DNA of 64,000 bases, taken from NCBI GenBank assembly GCA_963682055.1, contig OY821741.1, positions 6,889,501 through 6,953,500 on the forward strand, written 5' to 3'. Positions 1 through 11,502 of this stretch are shown here, in pieces. Under the pieces are notes generated by a model that was given only the letters and a program-made list of their open reading frames with translations, searched no databases and was not told the origin of the DNA. The position numbers and the translations under genes were made by a program. Origin of the DNA: Primula veris. Its lineage: Eukaryota; Streptophyta; Magnoliopsida; Ericales; Primulaceae. The number at the start of each line of letters is the position of its first letter. Position 1 is the first letter of the stretch.

Positions 1-384
1 AACATCGCTATATTTCTATATTTTTTCTTAAAATCTACAAATACTTTTCGAATTCTTCATTTTTCATTTTAAATTTACTGTATTTTTTACAATTACAAAC
101 TCGTTTTTTTTAAACTAAGTTTTTGATTATTTTAAACGTTATCTTTTTTAAAATTCTAATAATAATTTATTTTCTACGACCCCAACGATATTATTATAGT
201 TCCGCCTATGGGACAAATCAAAAACTATTAAAGTTTATACTAATATTTCTTTTCCTCAGCTCATGTCACCTAAAACGTATTTATATGCATCATAAAGCTC
301 CTTACTATGACATATTATTCCCAATTTTCCAAAATCAACTAAGAAAATTCCTCTTTCCCACTTAAACTAGTGCTAAAATTCCTC

Positions 385-393
385 TATAAAAAG
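385..393 (+). promoter_or_regulatory. TATA box of LTP-like gene A
   Basis: TATAAAAAG lies about 98 bases before the ATG, in a CTCTATAAAAAGAGG context that is identical before genes B and C. It predicts a transcription start near 415-425. Confidence 0.7.
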
Positions 394-482
394 AGGCACA
401 TGGCAATCAGTCACCATATATCTCAACTTAGTATTTTAGAATCGTACCCAATAAGAAAACTTATAACTAATATATTTTAGGA

Positions 483-1490
483 ATGGACATGAAGATACTC
501 GTGTTGGCTCTAGCTCTCGTTGCTCTACTGAGCCATTCGAAAATGGCATCAGGTGCCAACGTGAGCCCGAGCCAGTGCAGAGTAGAGAGACAGAACGCTG
601 TGAACAACTGCAAGACAGTGGTTTTTGGACATGCTCCATCAGCTGCTTGTTGTCGAATTGTTAAAACGAATCACTTTGAGTGTGCTTGCCCCGCCGTTGA
701 CGCCAAGCTGGCTGTACTGATGACTTTGAAGCGAGTTACTGAGATTCTTAAAACTTGTGGCCGAGCTGTCCCTCGCAACTTCCAATGTGGCAGTAAGCAT
801 ACACAACTAATTATTAAGTCGTTTTGATTTGTAATATGCCATAAAGAAATGATGATTTTTTTATTATTAAAAACTACTTTAACATGTAATTCGTGTTATC
901 ATGAGATTCTCCCTACTTAATAGTCTTTTAGAAGAACTTATCATTTATAATCTAAATTTTTACAACAATATCATCCAAAGTCCATGAAAAACTAAAGGAC
1001 ATATTTGATCGTTACGTTTAAATATGCAATAATAATAACCATTCCAAATGTAATCACACACAAAAAATCCCTAGTGTTGGTGTTACTATATATATATATC
1101 GTCTAAAACCCTCTTTAGTTTGTTTTCTATTTAGAATTTTATACTGGTTCCGCATGTAAATAATGAAAATGAATCAATCCGTACTCTTTACCTAGAACGA
1201 GTATGGATCGGTTTTTATCATTTATCTTGGCGAAAAATTCGTGTAAAATAATTTCCGATGTACCAGGAAGAAAAACAGACACATGTGACATGTTCTTCTT
1301 AAAAGTTTCATTCAAGATTTTGATAGTTTTTCGTTTCAATTATAACAATAAGTTTTAGATGAGTTTTGTTCTGGACGTAATAGAAGAACTACATTAAACT
1401 TTTTTTAAAATTTAATTTTGTCTCTGAATATTTATTTTGTAGCTAATTTGTTTTTGTTTTTTTTATCTCGCAGGTTTACATTTTCCATGA
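483..1490 (+). CDS. Secreted 8-cysteine lipid-transfer-like protein (DIR1-like), gene A
   Basis: Two exons, 483-792 and 1474-1490, joined across a GTAAGC...CGCAG intron, give 108 residues ending CGSLHFP. Reading straight on past 792 adds ten intronic codons that are not part of the protein. Residues 1-25 are a hydrophobic signal peptide (cleavage probably after SGA). The mature part has the eight-cysteine pattern C-x10-C-x12-CC-x9-C-x1-C-x22-C-x9-C of the lipid-transfer/2S albumin fold, with the CxC and spacing closest to DIR1-like proteins. Such proteins are apoplastic, bind hydrophobic ligands in a helical tunnel, and DIR1 itself acts in systemic resistance signalling; that role is not shown here. 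ATG at 483 is the first in frame, with a second in-frame Met two codons on. Genes B, C and D are its paralogs; A and B differ at a single residue. Confidence 0.85.
793..1473 (+). other. Intron of LTP-like gene A
   Basis: 681 bases, donor GTAAGC and acceptor TTATCTCGCAG, with a T-rich tract before the acceptor. The phase-1 junction A|GT restores Ser then Leu-His-Phe-Pro-stop. The same introns lie at 13171-13855 (gene B) and 15708-16383 (gene C). Confidence 0.75.
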
Positions 1491-1961
1491 AATTACTCTC
1501 ATCCTGAATTTTAACATGCATCCGTGATACGCCTTCTCGATTGAAAGCGCTACCCTGTTTTGTATTTTCGATTTTTTTTCTTATCTTTGTTCAGTGGTCT
1601 ACTTTACGTCATGTTATAGTCGCCATAAATTATCAAATTATCAAAATGTGTAATACAGTGATTTGATTTACTCGTGTTTTGTTAAGACTGAAATGATAAA
1701 GCTAGATATACATAGAAATCATCCCTTTGGCTTGATAAAAAAAGTTAAATCATTATATTGTCTTTGAATGAATGTAGTTATCAATGTACCGATCTTATAA
1801 AAGAGTGTGTCGTCGAAAATGTAACACACTTGGAGTAAATGTTATTATAACATCATAATATGAAACCATAAATCATTAACTCTCCGTTTTATGTTAGATT
1901 TTAAGTCTGCTGTACTATAGCTTATTTCTCTTTTTCGAAATTCGGTATTCTATAAATTAAG

Positions 1962-2172
1962 GGTGTGTCTGGTATCAGATTTTTCTTGGTGGTTTCTGTA
2001 TTTTGAAAATCCATATTTTTTAATAAGTGTTTGGTTATTAGTATTTTTTTTATTCTAAAAATCTAGATTTTTAATAAAAAAAAATCCAAAAATGCAGAAT
2101 CCATGTTTTTGCTGAATTTTTTGATTTTAAAAACCAGATTTTTTGACAAAAAATCTGATACCAACCGGACCT
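1962..2172. mobile_element. MITE with long terminal inverted repeats, copy 1
   Basis: The left end GTGTCTGGTATCAGATTTTT pairs with the right end around AAAAATCTGATACCAACCGG, enclosing about 170 bp of very AT-rich sequence. The second copy at 16894-17105 lies at the equivalent place in copy beta, so it inserted before the duplication. Superfamily not assigned. Confidence 0.65.
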
Positions 2173-2510
2173 AAGTAGTACTATAAATCCCCGGTTTCTT
2201 TACACCAATACCGTAATGCAGTGGAAATATTTTTCACCAATTCCTAAATTTCAGCAAGGAAGAAACTAGGTGAAAACATTCGGGAGCCGCGACCCGTCCC
2301 ATTTTCAAAAAAAAAAGTTAAAGAAAGATTAATTTTTTTCTATGTATTTTGATAAAAATATATAAAAATTAGCCTTCGCTTAAAAAACATTCATATATGG
2401 TAAGAAAATCACATAGAACCCCTTCCATTTTACCGGTTCCGTCACTGGTTGTCACCGTTATAGCTAGTTTGGTTCGTAAATAGACATGGTATGAGTCGTT
2501 TCCCACTGAT

Positions 2511-2800
2511 TATTCAAATGATTAGGATGTGGATATAAGAGTGATCAAATGTTATTCAAATGATTATTCAAATGATTAGGATGTGGATATAAGAGTGATC
2601 AAATGTTATTCAAATGATTAGGATGTGGATATAAGAGTGATCAAATGTTATTTAAATGATTATTCAAATGATTAGGATGTGGATATAAGAGTGATCAAAT
2701 GTTATTCAAATGATTAGGATGTGGATATAAGAGTGATCAAATGTTATTTAAATGATTATTCAAATGATTAGGATGTGGATATAAGAGTGATCACATAGAA
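2511..2800. repeat. 42-bp minisatellite, about six units
   Basis: Tandem units start ATTCAAATGATTAGG, continue through ATGTGGATATAAGAG and end TGATCAAATGTT. Some units carry a 13-bp internal repeat of ATTCAAATGATT. The same array in copy beta has only about three units at each of two places (17410-17540 and 18292-18430). Confidence 0.85.
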
Positions 2801-3429
2801 CTTCTTCCATACATGATAATAAAATCACATAGTCGTTCCCACTGATTATTCAAATGATTATTACACCACTTATTCTAATTCAATTATTACACCACTTATA
2901 ATTAGTACTGCCACTAATTAGTATCAAGTAAAAAAACTCGTACATTTCTGGTGTTTAGTTTTAAGATTAGATCATGACTCAACTTTTATGAAGAGCAAGC
3001 TCTTATTTAGATTAGATATAACAATAACATTGATTACATATAAATATATATATTAAATTAACATGGTTCAATATCGCGTGATTCACAGGTTGAAACAAAC
3101 TGAAAATCAAGCGTTACATCAATTCAACGATCGTTTCGGGTTTGGGCCATGTCTTTATTAACCCGACGTTCATATGTTTTATCAATAGGCCCATTTGTCA
3201 TTCTTGTTATTCTAACAAAAAAAAAACATTTGTAAATACATTTCGGTGCCGCTTCTTGAAATTTTTTTGTTGATTGTCGTTTCGACCCTAGACTTGATGA
3301 CACATTTCTCTACATATAGAATCATATCCCTGTCATTTTACTCACAACTTGAACCCTGAAAATGTTTCATTATAAGAAATTAAAACAAGAAAGTAAAATT
3401 TTGGAATATTTATTGTAGCTAACAGCAGA

Positions 3430-3573
3430 ATGGAGAAAGGAGATGTAGACAACGAAGATGAAGATGATCAGGCAAGGAAAAACATAGAGCAAGCTACATG
3501 CGATCATCATCGAATAAGTGATTTACCAGAAAATTATCTATCAAGATACCTTTTTGTGTCTTCCTACTACTAA
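3430..3573 (+). pseudogene. 5' fragment of an F-box (FBD/LRR type) gene
   Basis: An ATG opens 47 codons: an acidic N-terminus (EDEDDQAR) followed by HHRISDLPENYLSR, which matches the start of the F-box in plant F-box/FBD/LRR proteins (RISDLPxxLLxRILSFLP). Homology stops at that point and a stop follows after LFVSSYY, so the SKP1-binding helix bundle, the leucine-rich repeats and the FBD domain are absent. The copy in beta (19639) has a premature TAG. No functional product is expected. Confidence 0.6.
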
Positions 3574-4058
3574 ACCTTGATAATCAAAAAGGATTAAATA
3601 CTACGTAAATAATTTAAAGTTATTTTTTATAATAAACACCCTCAGTGGTCGTAAGGATTGAATCATGATCGTGAACGGGTATACTATGATCCCAACCACA
3701 TAGACAACCCACCTTACTCTAAAGTTATTTGCCATTAATAATCTATATTTAGTAATGAACAAAATGATCTTATGCATGTTGAACACTTGAGTTAGTTTTT
3801 TTCCTTTGGTATTCAAGCTATATATATGTGTGTGTGTTTTTTTTCTTTTTATCGGAAATGATGGAGGAGGCAACAAAAGATTGAAAAGATTTAATTTCAG
3901 TCAAGAGTCTGTCAATACTTCTTTACATAAGGTCATAAATTAAAGTTCTGTCATTAATGTGTCGTACCTTGTAAGCGTTATGCAATAGATATGTGCATCC
4001 ATGTGATTATTAACACTAATGCAACGTTTTCTTATGGTGTTGTTGCCCTTAATTCAAG
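3574..4058. other. Intergenic sequence without recognisable features
   Basis: AT-rich, present only in copy alpha. No gene, repeat or element end that I can support. Confidence 0.5.
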
Positions 4059-4244
4059 GCCGCAACGCGTGGCTCGGCACATTCAACACGGCTGAGAAGG
4101 CCGCACTTGCATACGATGTGGTCGCACGTGAGCACCATGGCGCCAAGGCCATCACCAACTTCCCACTCGATCAGAACCTACGCCACAACATCACCACGGT
4201 CAACTCAACTTCGCCGTCTGGAAATCACGATAGACATGGAAAAT
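4059..4244 (+). pseudogene. Orphan AP2/ERF exon
   Basis: The exon is bounded by an acceptor (AATTCAAG) and a donor (GTAAGT at 4245). It codes for [17 protein letters not shown] followed by a segment ending [10 protein letters not shown], which is the second half of an AP2/ERF DNA-binding domain: the WLGTF strand and the amphipathic helix with AxAYD. The first half, with the beta-strands that contact DNA, is not seen in the preceding kilobase. The piece is clearly more GC-rich than its surroundings and has no counterpart in copy beta. It may be a captured gene fragment or the survivor of a deleted gene; it is unlikely to make a working factor alone. Confidence 0.65.
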
Positions 4245-5630
4245 GTAAGTTTATATTCAATCTTGCTAGTTCTAATTGTAACGCATGTGGTAGTTTCAAA
4301 GAGTTTGTTTGGTTGTATATTTTTAAGGAAATAAGCTTATTTTTTTAGTCTGTGAAAAAAGACAGGTTCGCCAGCCTCCAAAATTTTTAGGTCAGTAATC
4401 CGAAAAAAACTTAGTGTTAAGGTTGCGCGACCAATTGCTTACTAGGGTTAAAGCTAGAAGCGGAAGCCTCAACGAAACAAGGCGCAAGTTAAATCATTAT
4501 CCGAGTCATGAATAATAATAAATGTAAAACTTGTGCTTGAAGAACAAAATGGTTCATGCAAATGTTATAATTATCGGGGTACAATTGCCTCTGAGTACTC
4601 AGTTCAATGACAATGGATAGGCCAATGATTTTTGTAGAGAAAATGATAAAAAAAAATACATATAAGTGTTACTTAATTATCAAAACGTACATATATCAAA
4701 ACAGTTTTAAAGATTAATACAGATGCGACATGATGCTACATATTTTTATTATTTGACTTCAACTTTGATGCTGCATGATACTATATTATATGTACCAATT
4801 CATAATTAAAATTTGAGAATTCATATTTTTATAAATTAAATATGTTTTTATTTACTCATCAATGATTTTCTTTTTCTTTTTTGCTGGGGACTGACTGCAT
4901 GCATGCAAATTAATTAAACTTTTTTTTCCCAAGTAAATGTAGTATTTTCCATATAAGAAAAAGACATTCTTTGTTGAGAACAATTTGACTACATCTAACA
5001 GGTACAACTTGTACTGCGATATTGCATATATATAATCATTATACCCAGTCAAACTAAACAAACTATATATATTACTTTTTTTATATATAATTTTGTGGGT
5101 AAACCCACAATTTCATTTTAATAAATAACGATTCTAACGGCCTTATTACAACTTGGACCAAAGAAAACTTGAAATAAAAAAAACTTAGTGCTAAGGAGAA
5201 AAAAAAAAACCATATTACTATATTAAACAAACTATAATAAACAAACGATATTGCATGCAAAATTAATCTTCTTACAAACATAGTCCATCTAAACCAAAGG
5301 CCTGGTTATCCCCTTTTTTTGTTGTAATTTACATATTGAGGTTATGATTTGGAATATTATGAGTACATTAAAAGCATCTAAACAAGTCTCTTTACTGTAC
5401 TCACTCAATGTAGGGCAAATGTGAAATTTTCTTTATTTTATCAGGTTCTACCTTAATTATTTAAAACTAAATCATAAGAAAGGGAAAAAATTACATTTGC
5501 AGAATCTGGTTCACACACAGATCAGATCTACTTTTAAAGTTTTCGCGAACTAGGTATTCTTTTAAATGGATCCCTCTATGGTGATCTTTGTTCTGCTATA
5601 TATTTATTGATTGTCAATACTGTTTTATAG
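4245..5630. other. Intergenic, AT-rich
   Basis: From about 4850 onward it aligns with 25110 onward in copy beta. Short ORFs on either strand lack homology or conservation. No gene seen. Confidence 0.5.
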
Positions 5631-6143
5631 GTGTATCGATCAAAAGCGAGCAAGTAGCTATGACGGATCTTACAAACTTCCTACAGATAGCGAAGATGAT
5701 GATTTTACAACAGAAATTGAAGTTGGTTAGTACTAAACCTTTGTGCGTATCTTTGGATTATTAGCTTAGAAGCCTAGTTTTTCTTGTTTTCTTGCCTGAA
5801 AAACTAGAAAGCATTTTTTTCAACATCGAAATCTCTTGGCTTAATTGCTTGAAAGCTATCAGTGAAATCCTTAGTTTAATTAGTACTAATTAAGTAATTA
5901 TGCTTGATGTTTTATACAGAAAAGAAAGGAACATGTGAGAGGAATACAAAACGTCCCAGACTTGTCCCACCAAGCAGTCTTGAGAAAAAGATTAGCAAAT
6001 GACTCATCGGTGAAGTCTTCTATACGTCCCCATAGTAGCAACTCATCACAAATTCCGATGGATTCCAACCATCGGAATTTGTTTCTCATTTTAAAAGTTT
6101 CAAAAATCTCTTTGATGGCAAGACTAATGAGTTGGAACAACAG
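5631..6143 (+). pseudogene. Two unidentified exons, copy 1
   Basis: Probable exons 5631-5725 (acceptor TTTTATAG, donor GTTAGT) and 5920-6143 (acceptor TTTATACAG, donor GTACAT). Spliced, one frame reads from CIDQKRASSYDGSYKLP through an acidic stretch SEDDDFTTEIEVE to a basic stretch KRPRLVPPSSLEKKIS and then a stop. The copy at 25876 differs by an in-frame 12-base deletion, as expected of former coding sequence. I do not recognise the family; the acidic/basic composition would suit a linker of a nuclear protein. No start codon or upstream exon was found. Confidence 0.4.
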
Positions 6144-9100
6144 GTACATAAATCTTATTTCAAACTGTGTTGTAGTCAGAAATCTTACTTGTACCACGGC
6201 CTCATCAAGAGCATGGATCGAATTGTAGTATGTTAAAAAGTACATATATGCATTTAGAAAATCTGCATTTCAAATAATCGAAAGAAAATCTGTAAACTTG
6301 ACATGTATTTTAGAAAAATCTACTATAAATTAAGAATTGTGTTATAAATAATCTGTAATATATATACAAGTTCCTTTCTTTGCTTATTTTGTAAAGTTGG
6401 GTAAGGCCCCGGCAGTGAAATCCAATATGGGGATGTTGTCTATTTTTAGAAGGAAAAAAAAAAATCATAATTGCAAAGGATAAGAAAACTTCTTGCATTT
6501 ACCAAATTAACTTTTTTGAGTTATAACATCGGGTTTTAATAAAATTGCACTTACACAGTTCACTAAGGGTGTCATTAATAAATCAATGTTGTATCAAAGT
6601 TATTCAAAATAACTTAGTATTAATAGCTTGTGTCAAAATGTCACTAATTGTATCATCACCTATAAAATTAATTAACAGTTGGAAATAGTACTATGATTGG
6701 TTTAAAATCAGATTAAATGTACTAATTAATTATTTTCACCAGTTAGTAGCACTAAACAAGAATCACATATACGGATTGGGATCCCGTTTTACTACTTAGA
6801 ATTATTTTTGCCATATTTTTCTCCTAATCCTTCTAGTTCATGTTAAATTTAGCTATCTTTAGCCCTCTATAACATATTATGGAAGAAAACCTTTATTTAT
6901 ATGTACCCTATATATAACAAATTGAAAAATAATAATATATGAGCTTTTTTGATTCCTTAAAATTAGCACGGCTTTCTGAAGGCTACACTATAACTAAATT
7001 AGTAATATTTGCAAGTACATTACCAGATTAATTAACCGTATAAAATACACTAATGGATATTTAGAAAAAAAAAGTTATAGAAGGATAACATTCAAATTTT
7101 ATATATGTAATTATCACGTAGCTTACCGTGATTAGAAAACTAAACTTTATAAACTAACTACAAAAGGAGAGGAGAGGTATAAAAACTAGAAAATGTTTTT
7201 TCTCACACATTTTTTCTACCCAAAAAATCAACAAACATTACATGGCATATCCCCTCATCAAAAGTTTTAATTTTTATTGATATTAGATTTAACAATTTTT
7301 TTAATTTTAATTAACATTTAAATTTAAGGCAAATACAACTAGGATTCTATTATATTTTTATTTGTTTTTAGTGGGTTGTATTTTTAGATTAAAGAATTTT
7401 TTATTATTTCTAATTATTATTTAAATTTAGTGTAGAATCAACTAGAGTTCTAGTATATTTTTATTTGACTTTTTAGTAGCTTGAGTTTTTATTACGTGGT
7501 GTGACTTTTACTGCGGCCATCTTCTAATTTTTTTATTTAAACGTTAATGTCAAAATTTGACCACAAGTTTTTTAATAGAAATACAAATAAACCATATGTA
7601 TAAATGAATAAGTAGAAGAATTAATATAATAATTAGTGTTGAGAATGACATGTTTCTTTTTTCTTACCAGTAATATTATTTTTTTGACAGTGTTCAAAAA
7701 AAAGTAAATATGATTGTTACATATTATCGGGTATATTTTTTGGATAACTTTTATGGGTCACATAGAAATGGCATAGGATCCCAATCCCACATATACCTAT
7801 TTGTAATTCTGTATAACCATAGACTATAAAAAAAATTGCAGGATTTTTCTTTAAATATAAAAAGGAATTTTCCCTTTCTCCCCAAAAAAATGAATACTCC
7901 TACTATTTTCATCCTCTCAGCTCCTGCAGCGACCCAGGTTACAATTAGCTGAGACAAAAACCTGTGACCAAACAAGTCCTAAATACGTCCTGCTGCAAGT
8001 CGATCAAGACTCGAGACTTGGGCAAAACATATCGACAAGTTTTTTTTTAGGACAATGTCATGCCAACCACTCATACAATTTTTAACATTAATAATTTTTA
8101 TCAAATAATAAATCATAAGTAGTTGTGTAGTTTAATAGTTAGTGGTAATTGTAATTAGCTTTTTTCTCTATTTTCTCTAATTCTAATCCCACTTTCTCCG
8201 GGTTTTTTTTATTCATTCATTAATATTAAGGGTGACAAAAAATTTAAGTTTTGGATAAAGCACGATGGCGGGTCGCCTCTGCTTAAATAGTACTCCCTCA
8301 TTTCCTATTTAATTGTCTATTTCGAAACTACGTGCAATTTTGACCGGCCAATAATTTGTATTAAAATTGCACGAATGAAATTTTTTTCAAATGTTGACCA
8401 TATAGTGTAAATGTTAAATTTTATGATTAGATTTTAAAAAAATTCATTTCGACAATTTTAATACAAATTATAAAATAATTAAAATTGTAGCTAATTTCGT
8501 AATTAATAATTAAATAGAAATAAGATGAGCAGTGAAACTTTCTAGTACTGGTCATAACTTAACTTGCGTGATCTTCATAAAATCATTCTATTATAATAAA
8601 ACAACACAAGTCAAATGAGCCTGTCCAATTTAGTCACTTTTTTTCAAAAATACACTTACACCTTTATATTAATTACAATAATATCATATTCACATAAAAA
8701 TATAAAAAGTAAAAAATAAAAACTAATAAAACTATTTATCTCTCTACAACCAAACATTCTTTTAAATCTTAAACTATATTTTCTTTATATATTATCCACA
8801 TATTTATATTATAACTATACCTATTTTCTATATTTTTATTGTATTACGCGCCGAATATGTAACGCGTGGGACACGATTACCAGTAAATATATATATATAT
8901 ATAAGTATATAAAATAAGAACATGCAATGCATTTATTAACCAACAAGGTGAGAGAATATTAACATAAGAATCCCGTTAGGTCATGACTCATGAGTACTAA
9001 ATAGTTTCTGATTATGATTACTTAAAATATTTTTTTGATGAAATATTTTCAAAAAACAATTTCCATAGAATCCACGCTAAGAATTCTCTTTCTTCATCAT

Positions 9101-10328
9101 CAATCCAATCCCTGTTTGCGATCCAGGATTCTATTTTTAACATCAATTCAATCCCCGTTCACGTTTTTTCTTTTTCTTATCAATGAATAGATCTCTTTGC
9201 TTGTATGAATTAGATGTCTCGTATTTCTTGAAAAAGTGATTAATCGATTTTACGGTATATAGATGTTTATGACCTCCCCCTCTATGTCATGCGGTAATGA
9301 TTTCTCTGGAATTACGACCTTTAATTACCACAATGATGTTGTCCATAGATCAAATTATTTCGTAGATTGGATTTGTTAGTGCAGGACAAATAAAAAATTA
9401 AGTCTACCTCTAAGTGCACATCCTAATCAGATCTATATAGTTTGTGTAAATTAACTAATGAAATCAATACCATTTGATTATTAATTTGTTGATTTCTCTG
9501 TACTTTCTGAACTAGTTTATCTATTAATCACGTTTGTTTAATCCTATCATTAATCTATTATTGTTGACTAATAACACGGTTTTGGTTAGTAATAACACGG
9601 TTTAGTTTCTTTGCTTGTGTTTAAATTACTCAATTCGTTCCCATTTAATTGTTAATTACAAAACTGAGTGAAATTTTAACCGGCGTATAACTTGTATCAA
9701 AATTGTCGAAATGAATTTTTTTAAAATTCAATCATAAAATTTAACATTTGAACTATATGATCAAATTTTGAAAATTTTCATTCCGAAAATTTTGATAAAA
9801 GTTTTTGGATGGTCAAAATTGCACCTCGCGCATAGCGGTAGATTTTAGCATCGGGTTTGACCTTTATGCATGCTATGGAAAATAACATGTTTGGTTCTTA
9901 GTATGCATGTAAAGACGTACTAAATGATGAAAATCATAGTAATATTCACGTTATTCATTTTGTGTTGGTATCGTCTCTCACTAAAATCACGTTATAAGAC
10001 CATCGGAACAAAATAGACAATATAATAAATACACCCTTGGTTTAAAATACTCACCATCCATATTAGTATAAAACCTAATGGCTCTCTCTTTTAAATAAAC
10101 AGGTACGTTTCATTTTAAATAAATAAATATTTGGCTAAGTAGTCAGCTATTTAAAAGTCATTTGCCATTAAAGTAACCACAATTATAAGCCAGCTATCAA
10201 CTACCACAGTATTGTAATACTATTTTCTAGTGTGTTTCTTTACTCTTTTGTTCTAATCTTCTTGTTTCGTGGAATTTAAGGTAGCAATAGCATGGTGCAT
10301 TAAGCAACTAAAGTCAAAGTCTACTAAG
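6144..10328. other. Non-coding part of copy alpha
   Basis: About 4.2 kb of AT-rich sequence aligned with 33945-39038. It holds a Stowaway-like MITE (8292-8535) and the left part of another (about 9626-9830) cut by a deletion. Short ORFs such as those near 6310 and 7751 are kept in the other copy only because the DNA is nearly identical, and they have no recognisable domain. Confidence 0.6.
8292..8535. mobile_element. Stowaway-like MITE
   Basis: Begins TACTCCCTCATTTCC and ends with a partial inverted copy (AAATAGAAATAAGATGAGCAGT). The CTCCCTC start next to TA is typical of plant Tc1/mariner MITEs. The orthologous copy lies near 36313-36555. A related element is whole at about 37640-37885 but truncated at about 9626-9830. 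Confidence 0.6.
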
Positions 10329-11502
10329 TCGTAACCGTGGATGAAGGCGTGTCTTATTCTATTTTGCGTCATCGAGTGTATCTACCCCGTTCGGTACTCG
10401 AATTAACACAACCCTTTTTCGGTTATACCGATGCCGGTTACTAATCAGATCTGCATAAGAGATATTCCAAACATGGTCCGTTTTTACCATTAGGAATAAG
10501 GCGATATCTTGGAGGTATTGGAATGACTCCAAGCGAATCACTCTGATCTATTCGTGCTCTATGAGACGACTAGAGAGTGTATATGGTTTCGAGCTAGTAT
10601 TAGCCATATTTGAATTACATATGCTACGTCTCACGATCCAGATAAAACACTTGTCATAGAAGACAACTTGTTGTTATCGATCAAGAGAGACATGACTACA
10701 TTATGCTATTTAACATTTATCGTCAAAATAAATCTTCACATATGAAGTTTAAGAGCATCATGTCGAATTCTCGTTTTATTCCACGTTATATTTTCATGCA
10801 TACAGTCGTGTGCAAGTAATTAAGGCATACAGTCGAATGCTCGTACTCTTTATTCGAATATGAAATCCTTGCACCCAGTCGTGTGCAAGTGAGGGGGAAC
10901 ATCCATGTGAATGCTTATTGCACTAATTACTACTTAGTCGAAATTCTCGTATCATGTCATATGCAAGTGAGGGAGAGCATCCAGTTGCATGCTCTTGTAC
11001 TCTTTTTGTCCTTAGACCAAGGTTTTTTCCCACTGGCTTTTTCTTGACAAGCTTTTTAGCGAGACACGTTCCCATCATATCTCACTTAAGATTGACGAAA
11101 TTAGGGAGAGTATCATGTTGTATACTTCTTACCACTGTGTACTCTTTTGTCCTTTGACTAGAGATTTTTTCCACTGGGTTTACTCTAGCAAGGTTTTGAT
11201 GAGGCATCTGTTTTGTGGTTGATCCCCTGCTACTACCACTGTTGCACTCTTTTTCCTTCGATCAGAGATTTTCTCATTGGGTTTGCTCTGACAAGGTTTT
11301 GATGAGGCACATTGTTTTGTGGTAAGTTATTTACATGGTATTTCGGCTTATATCATTCGTCTACACAGTTTCTCCTAGGTACCGGTTTTGTCCCACATTG
11401 GGTTTTTCGGCCCAAATATTTTTTATGTGTTTAGCACTGCGAATGAACTCGAGTCAGATCCAATGCATGAAGACGAAGAATTCAAGACGTACAAAGGGTG
11501 AG
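10329..11502 (+). mobile_element. Copia 3' fragment
   Basis: Matches, in opposite orientation, the last 1.1 kb of the internal region of the complete Copia element at 26931-33573, including the repeated CCACTGGGTTT modules and the stretch just before the 3' LTR (GAATTCAAGACGTACAAAGG). It is joined directly to the broken end of copy alpha at 10,328, exactly where the 39.16 kb gene lies in the other copy. Confidence 0.8.

Larger units (their letters stand above)
1491..3429. other. Intergenic region with a MITE and a minisatellite
   Basis: Holds the 3' flank of gene A, the inverted-repeat element at 1962-2172 and the 42-bp minisatellite at 2511-2800. No coding sequence seen. Confidence 0.6.
1..10328 (+). 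repeat. Segmental duplication, copy alpha
   Basis: This stretch recurs in the same order and orientation at 14,856-39,038. Aligned blocks are 1-3022 with 14856-18955, 3050-3555 with 19253-19754, 4850-6238 with 25110-26469, 6238-9830 with 33945-37845, and 9831-10328 with 38526-39038. By eye the aligned parts look about 95 to 98 percent identical. The copy breaks off at 10,328 inside the bases ctactaag; the other copy continues from there into the promoter of the 39.16 kb gene, whereas here Copia sequence begins. The left border lies outside the window. Confidence 0.9.

Noticed and set aside
123..365. 80-codon open frame upstream of gene A, repeated exactly at 12501-12743
   Set aside because: Very AT-rich sequence in the promoter region; its identity between copies follows from the DNA identity of the duplication, it overlaps the promoter up to 20 bases before the TATA box, and copy C does not preserve it.
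436..639. 67-codon frame on the minus strand over exon 1 of gene A (and at 12814-13017)
   Set aside because: Antisense shadow of the signal peptide and first cysteine region of the real gene.
2511..2800. Regular repeats that could look like a CRISPR array
   Set aside because: The units are directly adjacent with no variable spacers, and the DNA is a plant nuclear genome; it is a minisatellite.
5898..6245. 115-codon minus-strand frame and 97-codon plus-strand frame over the same DNA (and at 26127-26457)
   Set aside because: They overlap on opposite strands, run through the predicted splice sites and have no domain; the exon reading on the + strand in a different frame is better supported.
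7751..7975. 74-codon minus-strand frame, related to that at 35716-35913
   Set aside because: Differs between the two copies by a small duplication and shift, and shows no family or coding signal.
10359..10541. 60-codon minus-strand frame
   Set aside because: Antisense to decayed Copia internal sequence; it matches the plus-strand frame at 28116 only because both lie in the same element.
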